Below, piece by piece: positions 12,880-25,740 of a stretch of DNA of 64,000 nucleotides. The position numbers and the translations under genes were made by a program. Origin of the DNA: Glandiceps talaboti (taxonomy: Eukaryota > Hemichordata > Enteropneusta > Spengelidae); assembly GCF_964340395.1 (NCBI RefSeq), contig NC_135559.1:16426050-16490049 (forward strand), in the 5' to 3' direction. The notes below the pieces were generated by a model that worked only from the letters and a program-made list of their open reading frames with translations, made no database searches and was not told the origin of the DNA. The stretch's first letter is position 1; every line of letters begins with the position of its first letter.

Positions 12880-13960
12880 GGGTAGAGGAATGGATATTTG
12901 GATAGATAGACATTGATAGATGGGTGGGTGGGTGGAGCGACAGACAGTTGGATAGATAAGTGGATAAATAGTGATGGATAGATTTATTGTTAGATGAATG
13001 GATAGGTAGACAGATGGAATTTAAATGAGTGGATAGATACATGGGTAGGTGGGTGCACTGGATAGATACTGATAGATGGATGGAAAAATAGATGGATCAA
13101 TGAGTGAATAGATGTATGGGTAGATGTGTGGATACATAAATTAATAGATTGGTGGTTAGATGGATATACAGATGAGTGGATAGACATGAATAGATTATTA
13201 GATAGATAGAGATGAATAGATAAGTGGATAGATAAATGGGTGGATGGAGAGATAGATAGATAAATGGATGGATGGAGGGATAGATAGATAAATGGATGGA
13301 TGGGATAGATGGATAGATGAGTGGATAGATAGATGAGTGTATATATGGATGGATGGATAAGATGGATAGAGGAATTGATAGACATGAATAGATTGGTGGA
13401 TAGACTGATAGATTGGTGGACGGATAGATGAATAGATGGATGGTTAGATAATTAGATAAGTGAATAGATGTATGATGTCTTTGTACACTGTAGTTATAGA
13501 GAGTGAGAACAATAAAATAGATCAATTGTAAGATGGATAGGTGTACACTAATACTAGCATATCTGCCTAGAAAGCCAGATGTATTGTAATGATAGAGATG
13601 GATAGATGAATGGAGCAATAGATGAGTGCAGAGGTGGATAGATACAGTGTAGTTGGATATAGTTCAATAGATACATAAGCAGATAGACAGATGTAGAGAT
13701 AGATGGATATATTAGTGAATAGATAGACAGATGAATAGATGGGTGGAGTGATAGATGGATAGATGGACAAATGGGTGGACAAGGTGGATAGATGAGTTGA
13801 CAGATATACAGATATATATATCAGTGGTGAGATAGCAACAGACAGATAGACATGATTAGACGAGTGGATATAGACAAATTGATAGCTGGAAGGAGAAATA
13901 GGTGGGTGGAGAGGTAGACTGATGAAATATACAGATGGATGCATAGATAGCTCACACATA
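12880..13960. repeat. Degenerate GATA/GGAT (GATAGATGGATG) minisatellite, ~1.1 kb
   Basis: Irregular mixture of GATA, GATG and GGTG units in the alpha-kinase intron, interrupted at about 13460-13590 by non-repeat text. The open minus-strand frames rich in Ser, Ile, His and Tyr are repeat artefacts. Confidence 0.9.
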
Positions 13961-14213
13961 AGTATTTTACATTGTAGAAATATAATGTGAACTAAGATAA
14001 CATGTGAATAAAGTGAACATTTAAGTATGCCCTTTAACTTTTGCATACCAATCTTTGAGAATTTATAATTGTCCATTGTACAGTTAGTGTTGTACTTTTG
14101 GCCTACAAAAGTACAATCATTAATTACATTTTATAGTTTTAACTTTTGATACTGGTAAATATAATTTCACAATACATTATGTAATATTTATATATCATTT
14201 CTTTCTTTCATAG

Positions 14214-15367
14214 GTGATCATATTGTGGTGCAAAGGTTGTCATCTGATGTGACAGGAAAGGCACAGAAATATGCCAGGATAGGGCCAAGAGAGTTTGTTC
14301 CATACCAATATGATGACATGACATTGCACAACATAAAAACTGCCTGTGAAACACATTTCAGAGATATCACAGGTGAGGGGCTGGCCTGTGATGTTGTAGC
14401 AGGGGAACAAGGGCCTTCTTGTTTGTCGATTGATCAAATACCAAATCTCAAATTGGTTCACGTCAGATTTATCGAACGACCACAAGAGGAGGAGTCCAGT
14501 TCTCCAATAAAGAAGAGAAGGTTCACTGGGTCAGAGCCAGGCCCTTCAACAGTGTCTCATGCACTTGGAAAAACCCAGACCTATCCTAAGAGTTTGTCTG
14601 TTGTTGATATGCTGAAACTAGGGAAAGTCATAAATGAAAAAACAATAACTGTTATCAGACTGTTTTCTTTTGATATAAACCTAATGGCGTGGTCGCTGAT
14701 GCCAGAGACAGTTCAGTTTACATTAGACAAACAACCATTTAGCAAAGGAGGGTTTCGTGAAGCTTTCAAAGCTGTTAGCCACAATTCAAAGTTTAACCAA
14801 TGCACTTGGGTAGTAAAGAAGTACCTGCCAGATGCTTTGGAAGGCATTACAGAAACGGGTCAATCACCAGAAGAACATACAAAGAAAGTTGTTCAAATGC
14901 ACTTGTTGGCAAAAAACTTTGCTTCACAACTTGAACGTGATCTGCAAAAGAAAGGTTTGTTGCACTCGTATGGGAAAACTCTCTCATACAACAACATATA
15001 TCTTGGCAAAATGGAAAGTGAGAATAACCAATATGTAACTGTAGAAGAATATATTGATGGAGATTTTATCAAATATATTAACAATGATGGCACCATTTGT
15101 GAACCTCAGACCACTCTGAGAGACAAGGCAGAAAGCTTGGCACACTACTCTTATGATAAATCACAACAAAATCTGATTGTGGTAGACATTCAGGGTTGTA
15201 AAGAAAATCTCTTTGACCCTGAAATTGCTTCTAAAGAGTTGCTGACTGATGATAATAAATTCCTTTTCACCACTGGTAATCTAACACAAGATGCCATTGA
15301 CAACTTTGTATTAAATCATAAGTGCACCAAATATTGTAGCCTGTTACAACTTAAGGAGATAGAATAA
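14214..15367 (+). CDS. Alpha-kinase (MHCK/EEF2K-type) catalytic exon
   Basis: Follows an acceptor (ctttctttcatag) and runs to TAA at 15365. With first exon A the protein has 414 residues. The first ~190 residues match no family I recognise and contain a basic Ser-rich stretch (SSSPIKKRRFTGSEPGPS) that may be a nuclear signal. The alpha-kinase domain follows: glycine-containing KGGFREAFKA (~residue 208), the ATP-binding lysine in WVVKKYLP, VTVEEYIDGDFIKYINNDG, the catalytic VVDIQG (~355), GNLTQDAIDNF and the zinc-site NHKCTKYC (~400). It should phosphorylate Ser/Thr on target proteins in the cytoplasm. All key segments are present and the frame is intact. Alpha-kinases of this short type are multi-copy in several invertebrates. 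Confidence 0.9.
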
Positions 15368-15539
15368 TCCTCAATGGAACAATAATGCAACTCATATAGT
15401 ACACATATCAAGATTTTGTAGGTGGACGTTACAAGAAATACATAAGAAAATTGGAAATTTTCTCCGTTGTTTTTTCAGTTAACAAAATATTAATGTAGGG
15501 TAAGACAAAAACTGTTCCAACGGGCACCCTAACCCATAA

Positions 15540-16110
15540 TATTGGGTAGGTAGGTAGGTAGATATTTTAGTCCCCACCGGATGAATGGGTTCCCAATCTG
15601 ATTAAAATCCGAGGTAGATGTCGGCTAATCATTCATTAGTCCCCGCCGGACGAAGTCTGAGACAGGAACTTATGGATTGAGTTCCGTCTCTCTGTGCGTC
15701 CGTCCGCAGTCGTTTCTTGGAGATGCATGGACCAATTTTTTTCAAACTTGGTACAGGGGCAACATACAATGGCATACATATGCACGTGAATTTGTTTCAT
15801 GATACAATCCAATATGGCCACCAAGCAGCCATTTTGGATATGAATATTCCATGTCCAAAGCCATAACTCAGACATGCTTCATTCAAAGTTGGTATTAGGA
15901 CAGTGTTCTATGACATACATGTGCATATTCATTGTTGTTGTGAAACGATCCAATATGGCTGCCTGGCAGCCATTTTGTTTGCGAATTTTCCATGTCCAAA
16001 ACCATAACTCAGACATGCTTGAACAGATCTCATTCAAAGTTGGTATTAGGACAGTGTTCTATGACATACATGTGCATATCCATTTTCGTTGTGATACAAT
16101 CCCCCATACC
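15540..16110. repeat. Dispersed repeat with three ~130-bp internal units
   Basis: After (GGTA)n at 15544 a unit containing 'caaagttggtattaggacag' and 'tccaatatggctgcc' appears about three times (15.72, 15.87 and 16.02 kb), with 'ccatgtccaaa' and 'ccataactcagacatgctt' between copies. Non-coding; an old tandem array or part of a dispersed family. Confidence 0.75.
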
Positions 16111-17645
16111 CGACCCATCCTTTATTGTTGTAGGCATGTTCCATGTCCAACAAGCAGACACAACATATCTAAATCTGTTTGATTTTAGGTTCACAAATGT
16201 TGTTGCATGATCAGAGTAGTGATATCAAGAAACTGACAACATAAACTTCCAGTTCCGTAAAAGTCAATCATAGTGGGGACTATGTCGTTCTCAATGACTT
16301 GTTTTGCCTGGATTGACCTTTGTAGTACATGTTTACATTTTCAGCCTGATCGCCTCCTGTAGAGTACTTTAAGCTAACGGAAGAGTTGTATTTTGTCACA
16401 GTGAATACAATTTAAACAAACGTATTGTTTGATTCCATGAACAGTACCTTGAGCTCAAAAGTGTGTTTGTTAATTGGGCAAACTATAAAATGTTTAAAAT
16501 AGGTACAAAATACAAGCACTTGTAATGTGCCTTAGAAGTTGTACTTTGTCGTTACTGTGAACAGAGCTGAGAGCTAGTTACATTTTTTTTTAACCAAATG
16601 TCATATTTGTCTCACAATAATTCATTTGTTTGGATGAAAAAAGCTTTCAATGAACAAAATATTGAGCTTGTAGTTCTTACACTGAACATAAGTTTTATCT
16701 GGAAGACAATTTAATGACAGCCAACAAGTATTGACCTCCCCACACCCGCTTGGTTTAATACCATTTAGCTCAATATAGTGATCAAATATGGGAAAGTGTT
16801 AAGATTTGTAATCTCATTAAACAAAGTGTTGATCCATGTCAGCATTTGTTATCATGCAGTTGATAAGTACAAGGACCTGTAGTAGTTTGTGGTAAGAGTA
16901 AATAGGCCATAGAGCTACATGTATTTTTGTGTTTTGAAATAAAGTTTTTCTGTGACTTGCTTACTAAATTGCACAATACATGTGAAGTACAACATTATCA
17001 TGAAGGGTGAGTGCATTTGCTATACAAACTATAGCTGGTACATATGTCTTCTGACAATCCTGAAGCATCAGTGAAAGTGACAAAACAGAAAACTGGTTTA
17101 TACAGTTTAGTTTGATGTTTATTTCAATCTTGTGAAAAATTACTTCAACATGTACACAGGAAAAGTAGCATATGCATTGTTGCACAACTTCATTGGAGAC
17201 TCTGACTGAATTTGTAACTGATATAAGAAAACTCAACAAATCACAAAATGACAACAAAAAAGAACACAACAAAGTAGAAATATACTCAAATTTCCAGGTC
17301 CAGAAAAAGCCTTTCACACTTGTTTTTTTTTTGTCCCAGACCATGACCTGGCCATGGCATAACCTACACAAAATGTGTAATGTGAACCGCCTAAAGGATA
17401 TTGGGTTACAGGTAATTAGAGAACATCATTGGAATGAATTATCAGACTATGTTGTGATTTCCTCCATGACAAACATTTTCAAATCAAACTTGGATAAATC
17501 CTGGCAGATTTATCTGCCATAAGTCAGTTCTTACCCATAGCTTAATGTTCAAATTTAAGTCAAGTGAACATGATCTATTTTCAAATTTTGCTTTGAATAT
17601 ATCCAACTTTATTATTCTTGAACATCATCGGAAAACTCAAACAGA
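16111..17645. other. Intergenic between convergent alpha-kinase and integrase genes; no gene seen
   Basis: AT-rich. AATAAA-like signals occur (for example 16938) and could end either transcript. Open frames near 17.0-17.5 kb show no family features. Confidence 0.5.
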
Positions 17646-17830
17646 TCAAGTGAAATTATCCTTGAGATACTTGAATGCATCACTGCATTCACATGGCTTC
17701 ACCTGTGCCGGGAATGGTATCACACACTCACATGCCCTTCTAAAATCTGGTTCAAGAAAATCTGTACCACTGTCTAGGACATCAGCATAAAGAGCTGCCT
17801 GCTGCAGTTCTTCCTCACTAACACGCCATC
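17646..17830 (-). CDS. DDE integrase-core gene, exon 4 (C-terminus)
   Basis: Acceptor gtgtttttgacag ends at 17831; the exon enters in phase 1 and encodes GWRVSEEELQQAALYADVLD, then a Cys-containing tail (ACECV, KPCEC), ending at TGA 17646-17648. It fits exon 3 in phase. The tail follows the integrase-core domain in related multi-exon animal genes, but no named domain was recognised in it. Confidence 0.8.
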
Positions 17831-18446
17831 CTGTCAAAAACACAAATGAAATATACATAAGTTTTGTCAGATAGCTGTCAGTTCCAAACCTATGTTTGAA
17901 CCCACTTTGGAGTGCAGTAGTAATGTGTAAAGTAACAAATTTGTTACAAATCATTGAAAGAATCTCTGGTGCTTAAGAATGATAGGCAACATTTATCACT
18001 TTTTGATAAATACTTGGCACGCCATGAACTTGCCATGAACGCCATGAACTTGCATGCCTTGGTTATGTTGTCAGTATGAAATACTATAAACCCTCATTTA
18101 TGTAGTATGTGTAAAGATGATTTGACTACAGAGAGCATGAATCACCCTCTTCTGAAGCGAAATTTGACACAATTTCAATGTGCAAATAATAATTTTCAAT
18201 GTCTCAAAAAATACCGAAAATCACATTTTTGACCCAAAGCGCACACCTATGAAGCATAAATTTCCATTTGAACAATTTTTCATTAGAACACCATAAAGAG
18301 GGTTCATGATGCATTATTTGTAGTGTCTTTAAACAAGATAAACAAGAGCAAAGAATCTTTGAAACAATCAATATGTCACCCCAACTCTCCAGTAGACAAA
18401 AGTTTTTGACTTTTTACTACATAAATATCAAGAAATACACACACAC

Positions 18447-18616
18447 CACATTCCTCCAGATCATATTCTTCAGGAAAGTTGTAGATATGGTTTGGAATTC
18501 CAGCAGGCAAATGTACACCTTTTTGGACTCGAATCCTGTGTGAGTTCCATATTGTGTCCTTGAAGATATCAAGCTCTCTTTGAATAATTGGAACAAGTAA
18601 AAATGCAAGCAGCATT
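18447..18616 (-). CDS. DDE integrase-core gene, exon 3
   Basis: Acceptor ttattgttttcag, then MLLAFLLVPIIQRELDIFKD and VQKGVHLPAGIPNHIYNFPE, and a donor (tgtg/gtgtgt). It enters in phase 2 and leaves in phase 1, matching its neighbours. The block resembles the helical region that follows the catalytic core in this family (the FCFMPLLQ-ELD-like segment). Confidence 0.85.
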
Positions 18617-19186
18617 CTGAAAACAATAACAGATTATTTATCTTGATAGTCACAAGTTAAAAAAAGGTCCATTCCATCCTTTTACACATTTTTTATACCA
18701 CAGTCCATCTCACCACTTGTTAGAGGGACTGTGTTTATACATCCACTCTAGCCAACATACAAGCACAGTACTTTTACTACCTGTACATACCAATTATAAC
18801 ATAGAAAGCATTGTTTTAATATCTGGTAATACCATTCTAAATATATCTGTTTCAGATAGTTTTACAAGCAAAATGTTCCACACTTGTAAAACCTTGCCCT
18901 CACCCACACACACAAAAAAAATTGCATGGTTCTGATGTTATCCTTTAACTTTCAAAGTAGAGTGGGGTAATAAACATAGACATTCATTGCAATGCATTAT
19001 AACATCATGACTATTTATTCAGTCCTGTACTCCAAGTAATTTCTCCATTTAAATGTAAAGTCTACATAGATACTTGAATACCGTAAAACAGACTGCTAGT
19101 ATGACAGCAGATTCAATGACATTCACACTATTTAAATTTTTGAAGAAGGATATCAAAGCACTGATGGTTTAGCATTTATACTGTAC

Positions 19187-19296
19187 CTGTCTTGTTGGTT
19201 ATTTGGATTGTATATGCCATGGTCCTTCAACCTGTATAAATGGTCCTTGAAATACTTTTCAAGACGTTCATGAAGTTCTCTCCACCATCGTTCAAT
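19187..19296 (-). CDS. DDE integrase-core gene, exon 2 (carries the catalytic Glu)
   Basis: Acceptor ends at 19297 (ttttgcag). The exon begins with IERWWRELHERLEKYFKDHL; the Glu in IERWW is the third acid of the D,D,E triad. The donor is gacag/gtacag. It enters in phase 0 directly after GPSTSNQ of exon 1, reproducing the SNQ-IE-WW motif of the family across the splice junction. Confidence 0.87.
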
Positions 19297-19504
19297 CTGC
19301 AAAAGTATCAGATGTCTGTTAGATCTAAATTATAAACACAAATTGTGATCATTAGCTTTTACCCAACAGCAGTCAGCTCTCTAAATGAATCAATTAGGTT
19401 CCCTGTTAATGCACCAATCTCAAGTTAGAAGCCCTCTACAGAATATTGAATGTTGTTATTTATTTTTGCAATTTTTATTGCACTTAAAATCAAAGCACAC
19501 TTCA

Positions 19505-20235
<731 letters not shown>

Positions 20236-21064
20236 TTTGGGAAATACTATTAGGTCTGGGAATGTCAAACTTACATCATGTACTGTCACACTATGAGCAC
20301 TTTATTTAAAATAAGTTCTTATTTTCTGGTCTTATTCCATGTTAGGTGATGCAAATAACAATTTGTAAACAGTTTTTTGTCAGCTGGTAAGGTAGTAGTA
20401 GTAGTAGTAGTAGTAGGCCTTGTGCCAATATGTATCAGTGGAAATATACACAAATATTCATTCATGATGGTGAATTCCAATAATAATATACATTTCTTTT
20501 CGTTATTAATTTTATCTTATTGAATTCATTCCTACAAAATACACAAGGTACCTTACTTTTCTTGTCTTTACACGGTAATACACATTAGTACTATAGTAGA
20601 ATGCACACAATTAAAAAAATATAAGTATTTTTTTATGTTTGTACCCAACAACTGTTCAACATACCCAAGTAGTTTTACTGTGATTAAATTCACATGGAGT
20701 AAGATTAAATTTATTAGTCATACAAATCATCTACCAAAGTCATCTTAGAGCATGTTTTAAAATTCAGATAAACATTTTTTTCCCCAAAACAATTAAATGA
20801 TTTAGTACACACGGTTGCATAACAATCATAAAAAGTGACACTGCATTGAGTAGGACATTCAATTTTAGTTAATCATTAATATTTTCAATTCCCAAGTGAC
20901 AATGTGGGTATGGGGGGGGGGGACTCACTGTGGAAACAATTATGAGCATGTATATTATAAAACAGTCGACAAGCGTTTCTTCCACCTTCATTTCCATATA
21001 CCTTGGCTACTAATGTAATGATCAGACAGACATTGTTGTTACTATAAATTAAGTTTGCACTTGC
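20236..21064. other. Integrase gene intron 1 remainder; no other gene seen
   Basis: AT-rich. Contains (TAG)n at 20395-20416 and a poly-G run at 20912-20922. Confidence 0.6.
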
Positions 21065-21817
21065 CTGGTTTGAAGTTGAAGGTCCAAATATGACTGTATC
21101 CCTTGGATCCATATCACCATGATTCCTTCGTAAGAATGCATGCATCGTTGCCATTACTCCAGTTTCTGTGCCTCTATCAACTCTAAGTACAGAAGACATT
21201 ATCCCAGTTTCATACAGAGATTCTAAATACCACCTTCCAATCAGCCTGGGGTCGCTATTGCTCACCCATACACGCAACCAAACCAGTTTTCTGCTTGCTG
21301 AGTCCATGCATCCATATACTGCTAGTGGAAAAGTGGAGTTCTGATACCCCATCAGTTTATCGTGTCCATCCAACGAGTGCATCCAGTTAGGGCCCTTTGT
21401 AGTGAAATTTCCCTTGCCACGGAGTGTTTTCTTAACACCAACATACCCACGTACTGCCAAACCTTCAGGGTCAAGCTCTTTCATAACGGTGTGCACAATA
21501 TGTCTAGGGACATTCAGACAATATTCTTGCCTGATCTTCTTGTGCATTGCTCGATACCCAAGAAGTTTACCAGGACCATCTAATTCCTTCCGCACGGCAT
21601 CACGAACTTGTTCCACGGATACTTTTTCATTTATATTGTAAATATCAAACCATCGCATACGTCTATCCAAAGTTCGCACACTCCAGGCATACTGAGGATA
21701 GTCCCTGCTCACAAAATCAAGAATCTCCATTCGCTGGAGCCCCTGTCTCACATATTTCATCAAATCTCCTTTGAGAAACTTATCCTCCTTCCATAAACTT
21801 GACCGACACAGCGCCAT
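21065..21817 (-). CDS. DDE integrase-core gene, exon 1
   Basis: ATG at 21817 opens 251 codons in phase 0. An N-terminal helix-turn-helix-like part (about residues 15-110: VRTLDRRMRWFDIY, GYRAMHKKIRQEY) is followed by the catalytic core with WMHSLDGHDKLMGY (first Asp), AVYGCMDSASRKLVWLRVWV and VLRVDRGTETGVMATMHAFL (second Asp). The donor is a GC donor (aaccag/gcaagt), and the third catalytic acid lies on exon 2. The full four-exon protein has 405 residues with no stop or frameshift. Integrase-core genes of this sort (rve fold) are scattered in animal genomes and descend from transposons; intact exons suggest either a host-adopted gene or a young intron-containing element. Confidence 0.87.
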
Positions 21818-21864
21818 GTAAAATGCCTAACGGTGGTGCATGATGAGCGACATAGCATTGTAAG

Positions 21865-22482
21865 GTCAGCCTTATACTCATATTCAGCCTTATAATCACA
21901 GACTCTTGCCTTTGGGGGCGCTATATGTATACAGCACTTTCAGTAGTGCCGTTGAGATCGCAAGGAATGCTGGTCTATGGCAGCTGTGGGCCATTGCGGA
22001 CCAGAGCTGCCACTAATTTTTTTATTTTTTTTTATTTTACTTTTTTTTTTTTTTTACTTTTAATTTTATTTCCATTTTACTTTTGTTTTCAGTTTACTTA
22101 TATGTTCATTTTAATATTATTTTACATTTACTTTCATTTCACTTTTATTTTACATTTACTTTTATTTCTATTTTATTTTTGTTTTCATTTTACTTTCATT
22201 TTACTTTTATTTTTACTTTTATTTCTATTTTACTTTTGTTTTCATTTTACTTTATTTTACTTTTATTTTTACTTTTATTTCTATTTTACTTTTGCTTTCA
22301 CTTTACTTTTACTTTCCTTTTAATTTTGATTTTGTTTTCATTTCACTTTTCATTTTTATTTCATTCTACTTTTATCTTTATTTTTTTTTCATAAATATTT
22401 TAATCTTTTTTCTTAATTTTATTATTTTTTATCAAAACAATTCGCATATAATGTATGGCAGCCCTGGGCCACCATAGGGCTC
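21865..22482 (-). repeat. Dispersed ~0.6 kb element, copy 2 (inverted relative to copy 1)
   Basis: Reverse complement of 10661-11262: the same GC-rich head at 21865-22015, a pyrimidine-rich (TTTTACTTTTATTTC)-like core, and end ggcagccctgggccaccata at 22459-22478. In minus-strand orientation its GC-rich end lies about 45 bp upstream of the integrase ATG at 21817, the same arrangement as copy 1 before exon B. Confidence 0.8.
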
Positions 22483-24435
22483 TTCGTCGACTACTGTCGA
22501 ATCCACCAAATGCATGGGAAGTACATGTAGAACTTTTCATACAGGAACATTATAACATGAAATACTAGTAGTATCCATCTTCGCTAGACAACTGCTTTCT
22601 TCAGGGGAGATACAATGTGTCAGTTTTGTAAACTTAACGTCGTGATATTTACAGTAAAAAGCCAACGGACAAAAAGAAGGAGAAAGTTATATGGTAAACG
22701 CCGTCTGGATTTTGAGAACTTAATGGGAGAATTAGATAGAACAATACCACAATTTACACATGAGCTTCTTATATACAGTAATGCGTCAGTATTTTCAAAT
22801 TTGTGTGTCTTCAGCCAGTATTCAACATTAGGGACCGGTCAGTTTCTTCAGCGGGGGGGGGGGGCGGTGGAATTGTAGGGGGTCACCCTGGTTTTGAAAT
22901 TGACAGTGGGGTGGGGTCATGCTGTTTTGAAATTGTGGATCATTGTGTTTTGGATTGTGATGGAAGAAAATAATCCTTTTCTACAATGGCATATAGCCTT
23001 GTCTGAAATGTGGTACATGGAAATATTTGTTCCTGTCCCTGTTTCTTACATGAATTCTTTAATATTACTTATTAGTTTAAACACAATACATATATATGTA
23101 TTACCTCGCTACCACACCAGTTACAGAACATGTCATGTAAATGCTTGGCTGTTTCACAATCAATGTTTCATTTATATTGCACTTTGGGGCAACAGTGAAC
23201 TTGAAGGTTTCGTAATGGTAATCTTCATCGATAGTTTACAAAAGAAGGGATCAATACACTTTCTATTTTGGACACTACATGTTATTGACACTACAAATCA
23301 CCACATCACATCACATCAGATTCCAGTTTCTATTATACATCAGGTATGACCACCTAAATTTTCCTCTAACATACCGGTGACTTTACTATACATGCAACAT
23401 TAATAACCCTATACAATGTACCAATGTTACGAGCCCATTTTAATGTGACATGGGAAACTCATTTAAAAGTTACATTTACGTTAGCTTTACGAAGCTTGGA
23501 AATATTACCTCAAAGGCTATGAATAACTTAAACTTTGCCTTAATAGAAGCAAAACATTCCAGATCTGCCAGGGGGAAACCCCAAGGACTCCCTCACCCCC
23601 AGAGGTCACTCATGCATTCAACCAACAATCAGAAGTACCAACAACCTTTTTACTGTCAAAATGGTATTCAACTTTTCTTAAATAATTTCACCCTATTCTA
23701 ATTTGAGATGATATTATCTTTTAAAGATGTGAAATGTTTGCCAAGATAGTCTAAAATTGCCTTAAACTCCAAATCTTCCTACCACTGATACTACCATTAG
23801 ATGTCCTGACCTTTACTATAATGATGCCATTGAACTTTTCAAGAACATATTTCAACCCTATGTAAGTTATAAAGAATAGTTTCTGATACTTGATGGTGCT
23901 GTTTTGTAAAGCATGGATAAAGTTATTGCTTGAACGGGTCTGAATAGCCTAAATATTAGCTTTGAGAGTGAAAATCCTCCAGGGCTTCTAGAGGGAGACC
24001 CCTTGGACCCCCACATGAGGTGGACATATCCCAGTCTCTAGGTCTTCCCCTACCTGTTACTTTAAAGGTGCTATCAAAGTATATTTCAAAAGTATTTCAA
24101 CCCTATGTAGTTGCTTTTTACATGTTGGTGTTGTCTTGTAAAGCTTGAAAATTATTGTCTGAAAGGGTCTTTTCAGAGTAAAAAACAACTAGAATTAAGT
24201 GATAGGGAGGTCAGTCTGTTTTTGGTTTTACAGATGGGGGGGGGGGGGGGGTTCAGTGACTTTTTGTTGGCCCGATTTAAGAATCACCCCCGGCTGGAGA
24301 AACTGATCTGTTCCTAAAGTTACAAATCAAGAATAAAGGCCAAGTCTTCATGCTTTTTATCGGCAGGAATTTACAAGAAAAGTTATAAAATTAAATTGAT
24401 TTTTAGCACAACTGAACCTACATTAGCACAACTGA
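22483..24435. other. Intergenic; no supported gene
   Basis: Contains a poly-G tract (22853-22865), a dispersed repeat with 'gggagaccccttggaccccc' (~23.97 kb; related text near 23.57 kb) and another poly-G run (24235-24250). An open frame at 22615-22878 includes a basic stretch but has no family resemblance. Confidence 0.5.
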
Positions 24436-24476
24436 ACTACAATGTAGGTTCAGTAGTGCTATAGGCATTGAGTCGT

Positions 24477-24606
<130 letters not shown>

Positions 24607-25740
24607 GTCTGTATATGTGTGTGGACGACTTAACCTCAAAAACTGCCAACCCGATTGCCTTGGTATTTGGTGGGGACATTACTTGTGGGGTCTAGTTGAG
24701 AAATTGTTCAAACGAAAATGATCGCATCACAGGTGTGTGATTTGGGTAAAAAAATGTGATCTTTGGTAAAACAAACTTAAACTCAGAAACTACTGCGCAG
24801 ATTGGTGCGAAATTTGGTGGGAATATTCTTAAGGGGTGTATAGTAAGATTTGTTTATGACATGATCATTCCAATGCAAATTAGGGCTAAAAATGTGTCTT
24901 TTTGTTAATGACAAAACTATTAGCAGATTGGGCTGAAATTTAACAGGGATGAATCTGTGGGGGTATATATAAAGAAATACTAAGCATATAATGATCTCAT
25001 CAGTAATATGCAAATCAGGTGTAAAAATGTGAAGTTTGGTCAAAAATTAATATCTCAAAAAGTACTTGGTGAGAGCTATTCTGCAGATCTTGACATAATT
25101 GGCCCTAGCAACCATGACCACCAACGCCTTAGCAACAACTAAATGGTAGTACATTTTGGTCAAATAACAACATCATCTGGTTGGCAAGTGAGTAAGCATT
25201 CAAACAATGTATGCAAATATCCCTAGCAACCATGGCCACGCCCATAGCAACAGCCAAACGGTCGTGTGTTTCACAAAGATAACAGGGATTAATAGACAAT
25301 TGAATAAACATTAAAGAAATGTATATCAATTTGCCTAGCAACAAGACCACGCCCATAGCAACAGCCAAATAATCACGTATATTGCAAAGATAGCGAATTG
25401 AAAGACAAATAAAAATACATTCAAAAAATGTATGCAAATGTGCCTAGCAACAAGACCACGCCCATAACAACAGCCAAATGATCACATATATTGCGAAGAT
25501 AAGGAGGATTAACAGACAAATGAATAAACATTTAAAAATGTATGCAAATATGCCTAGCAAGAACACGCCCATAGCAACTGCCAAATGATCACCTGTATTG
25601 CAAAGATAATATCAGGAATTCATACACAAGTGAACAAAAACATTCAAAAATGTATGCAAATATATCCAACAATATGACCACAACAGCAACAGCCAAATGA
25701 TCGCGTATATCACAGAGATAGCAACATTCATATGGGTGGA
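24607..25740. repeat. Dispersed repeat ending in five ~110-bp tandem units
   Basis: From about 25.19 to 25.72 kb a unit recurs five times with spacing near 110 bp: 'aaatgtatgcaaat', 'cctagcaacaagaccacgcc', 'catagcaacagccaaatgat', 'tattgcaaagata'. The preceding 0.5 kb has looser copies of 'gcagattgg..gaaatttg'. Non-coding; all units share one orientation. Confidence 0.8.

Noticed and set aside
12830-14076. Minus-strand open frames of HLSIYPSI type
   Set aside because: GATA/GGAT minisatellite artefacts.
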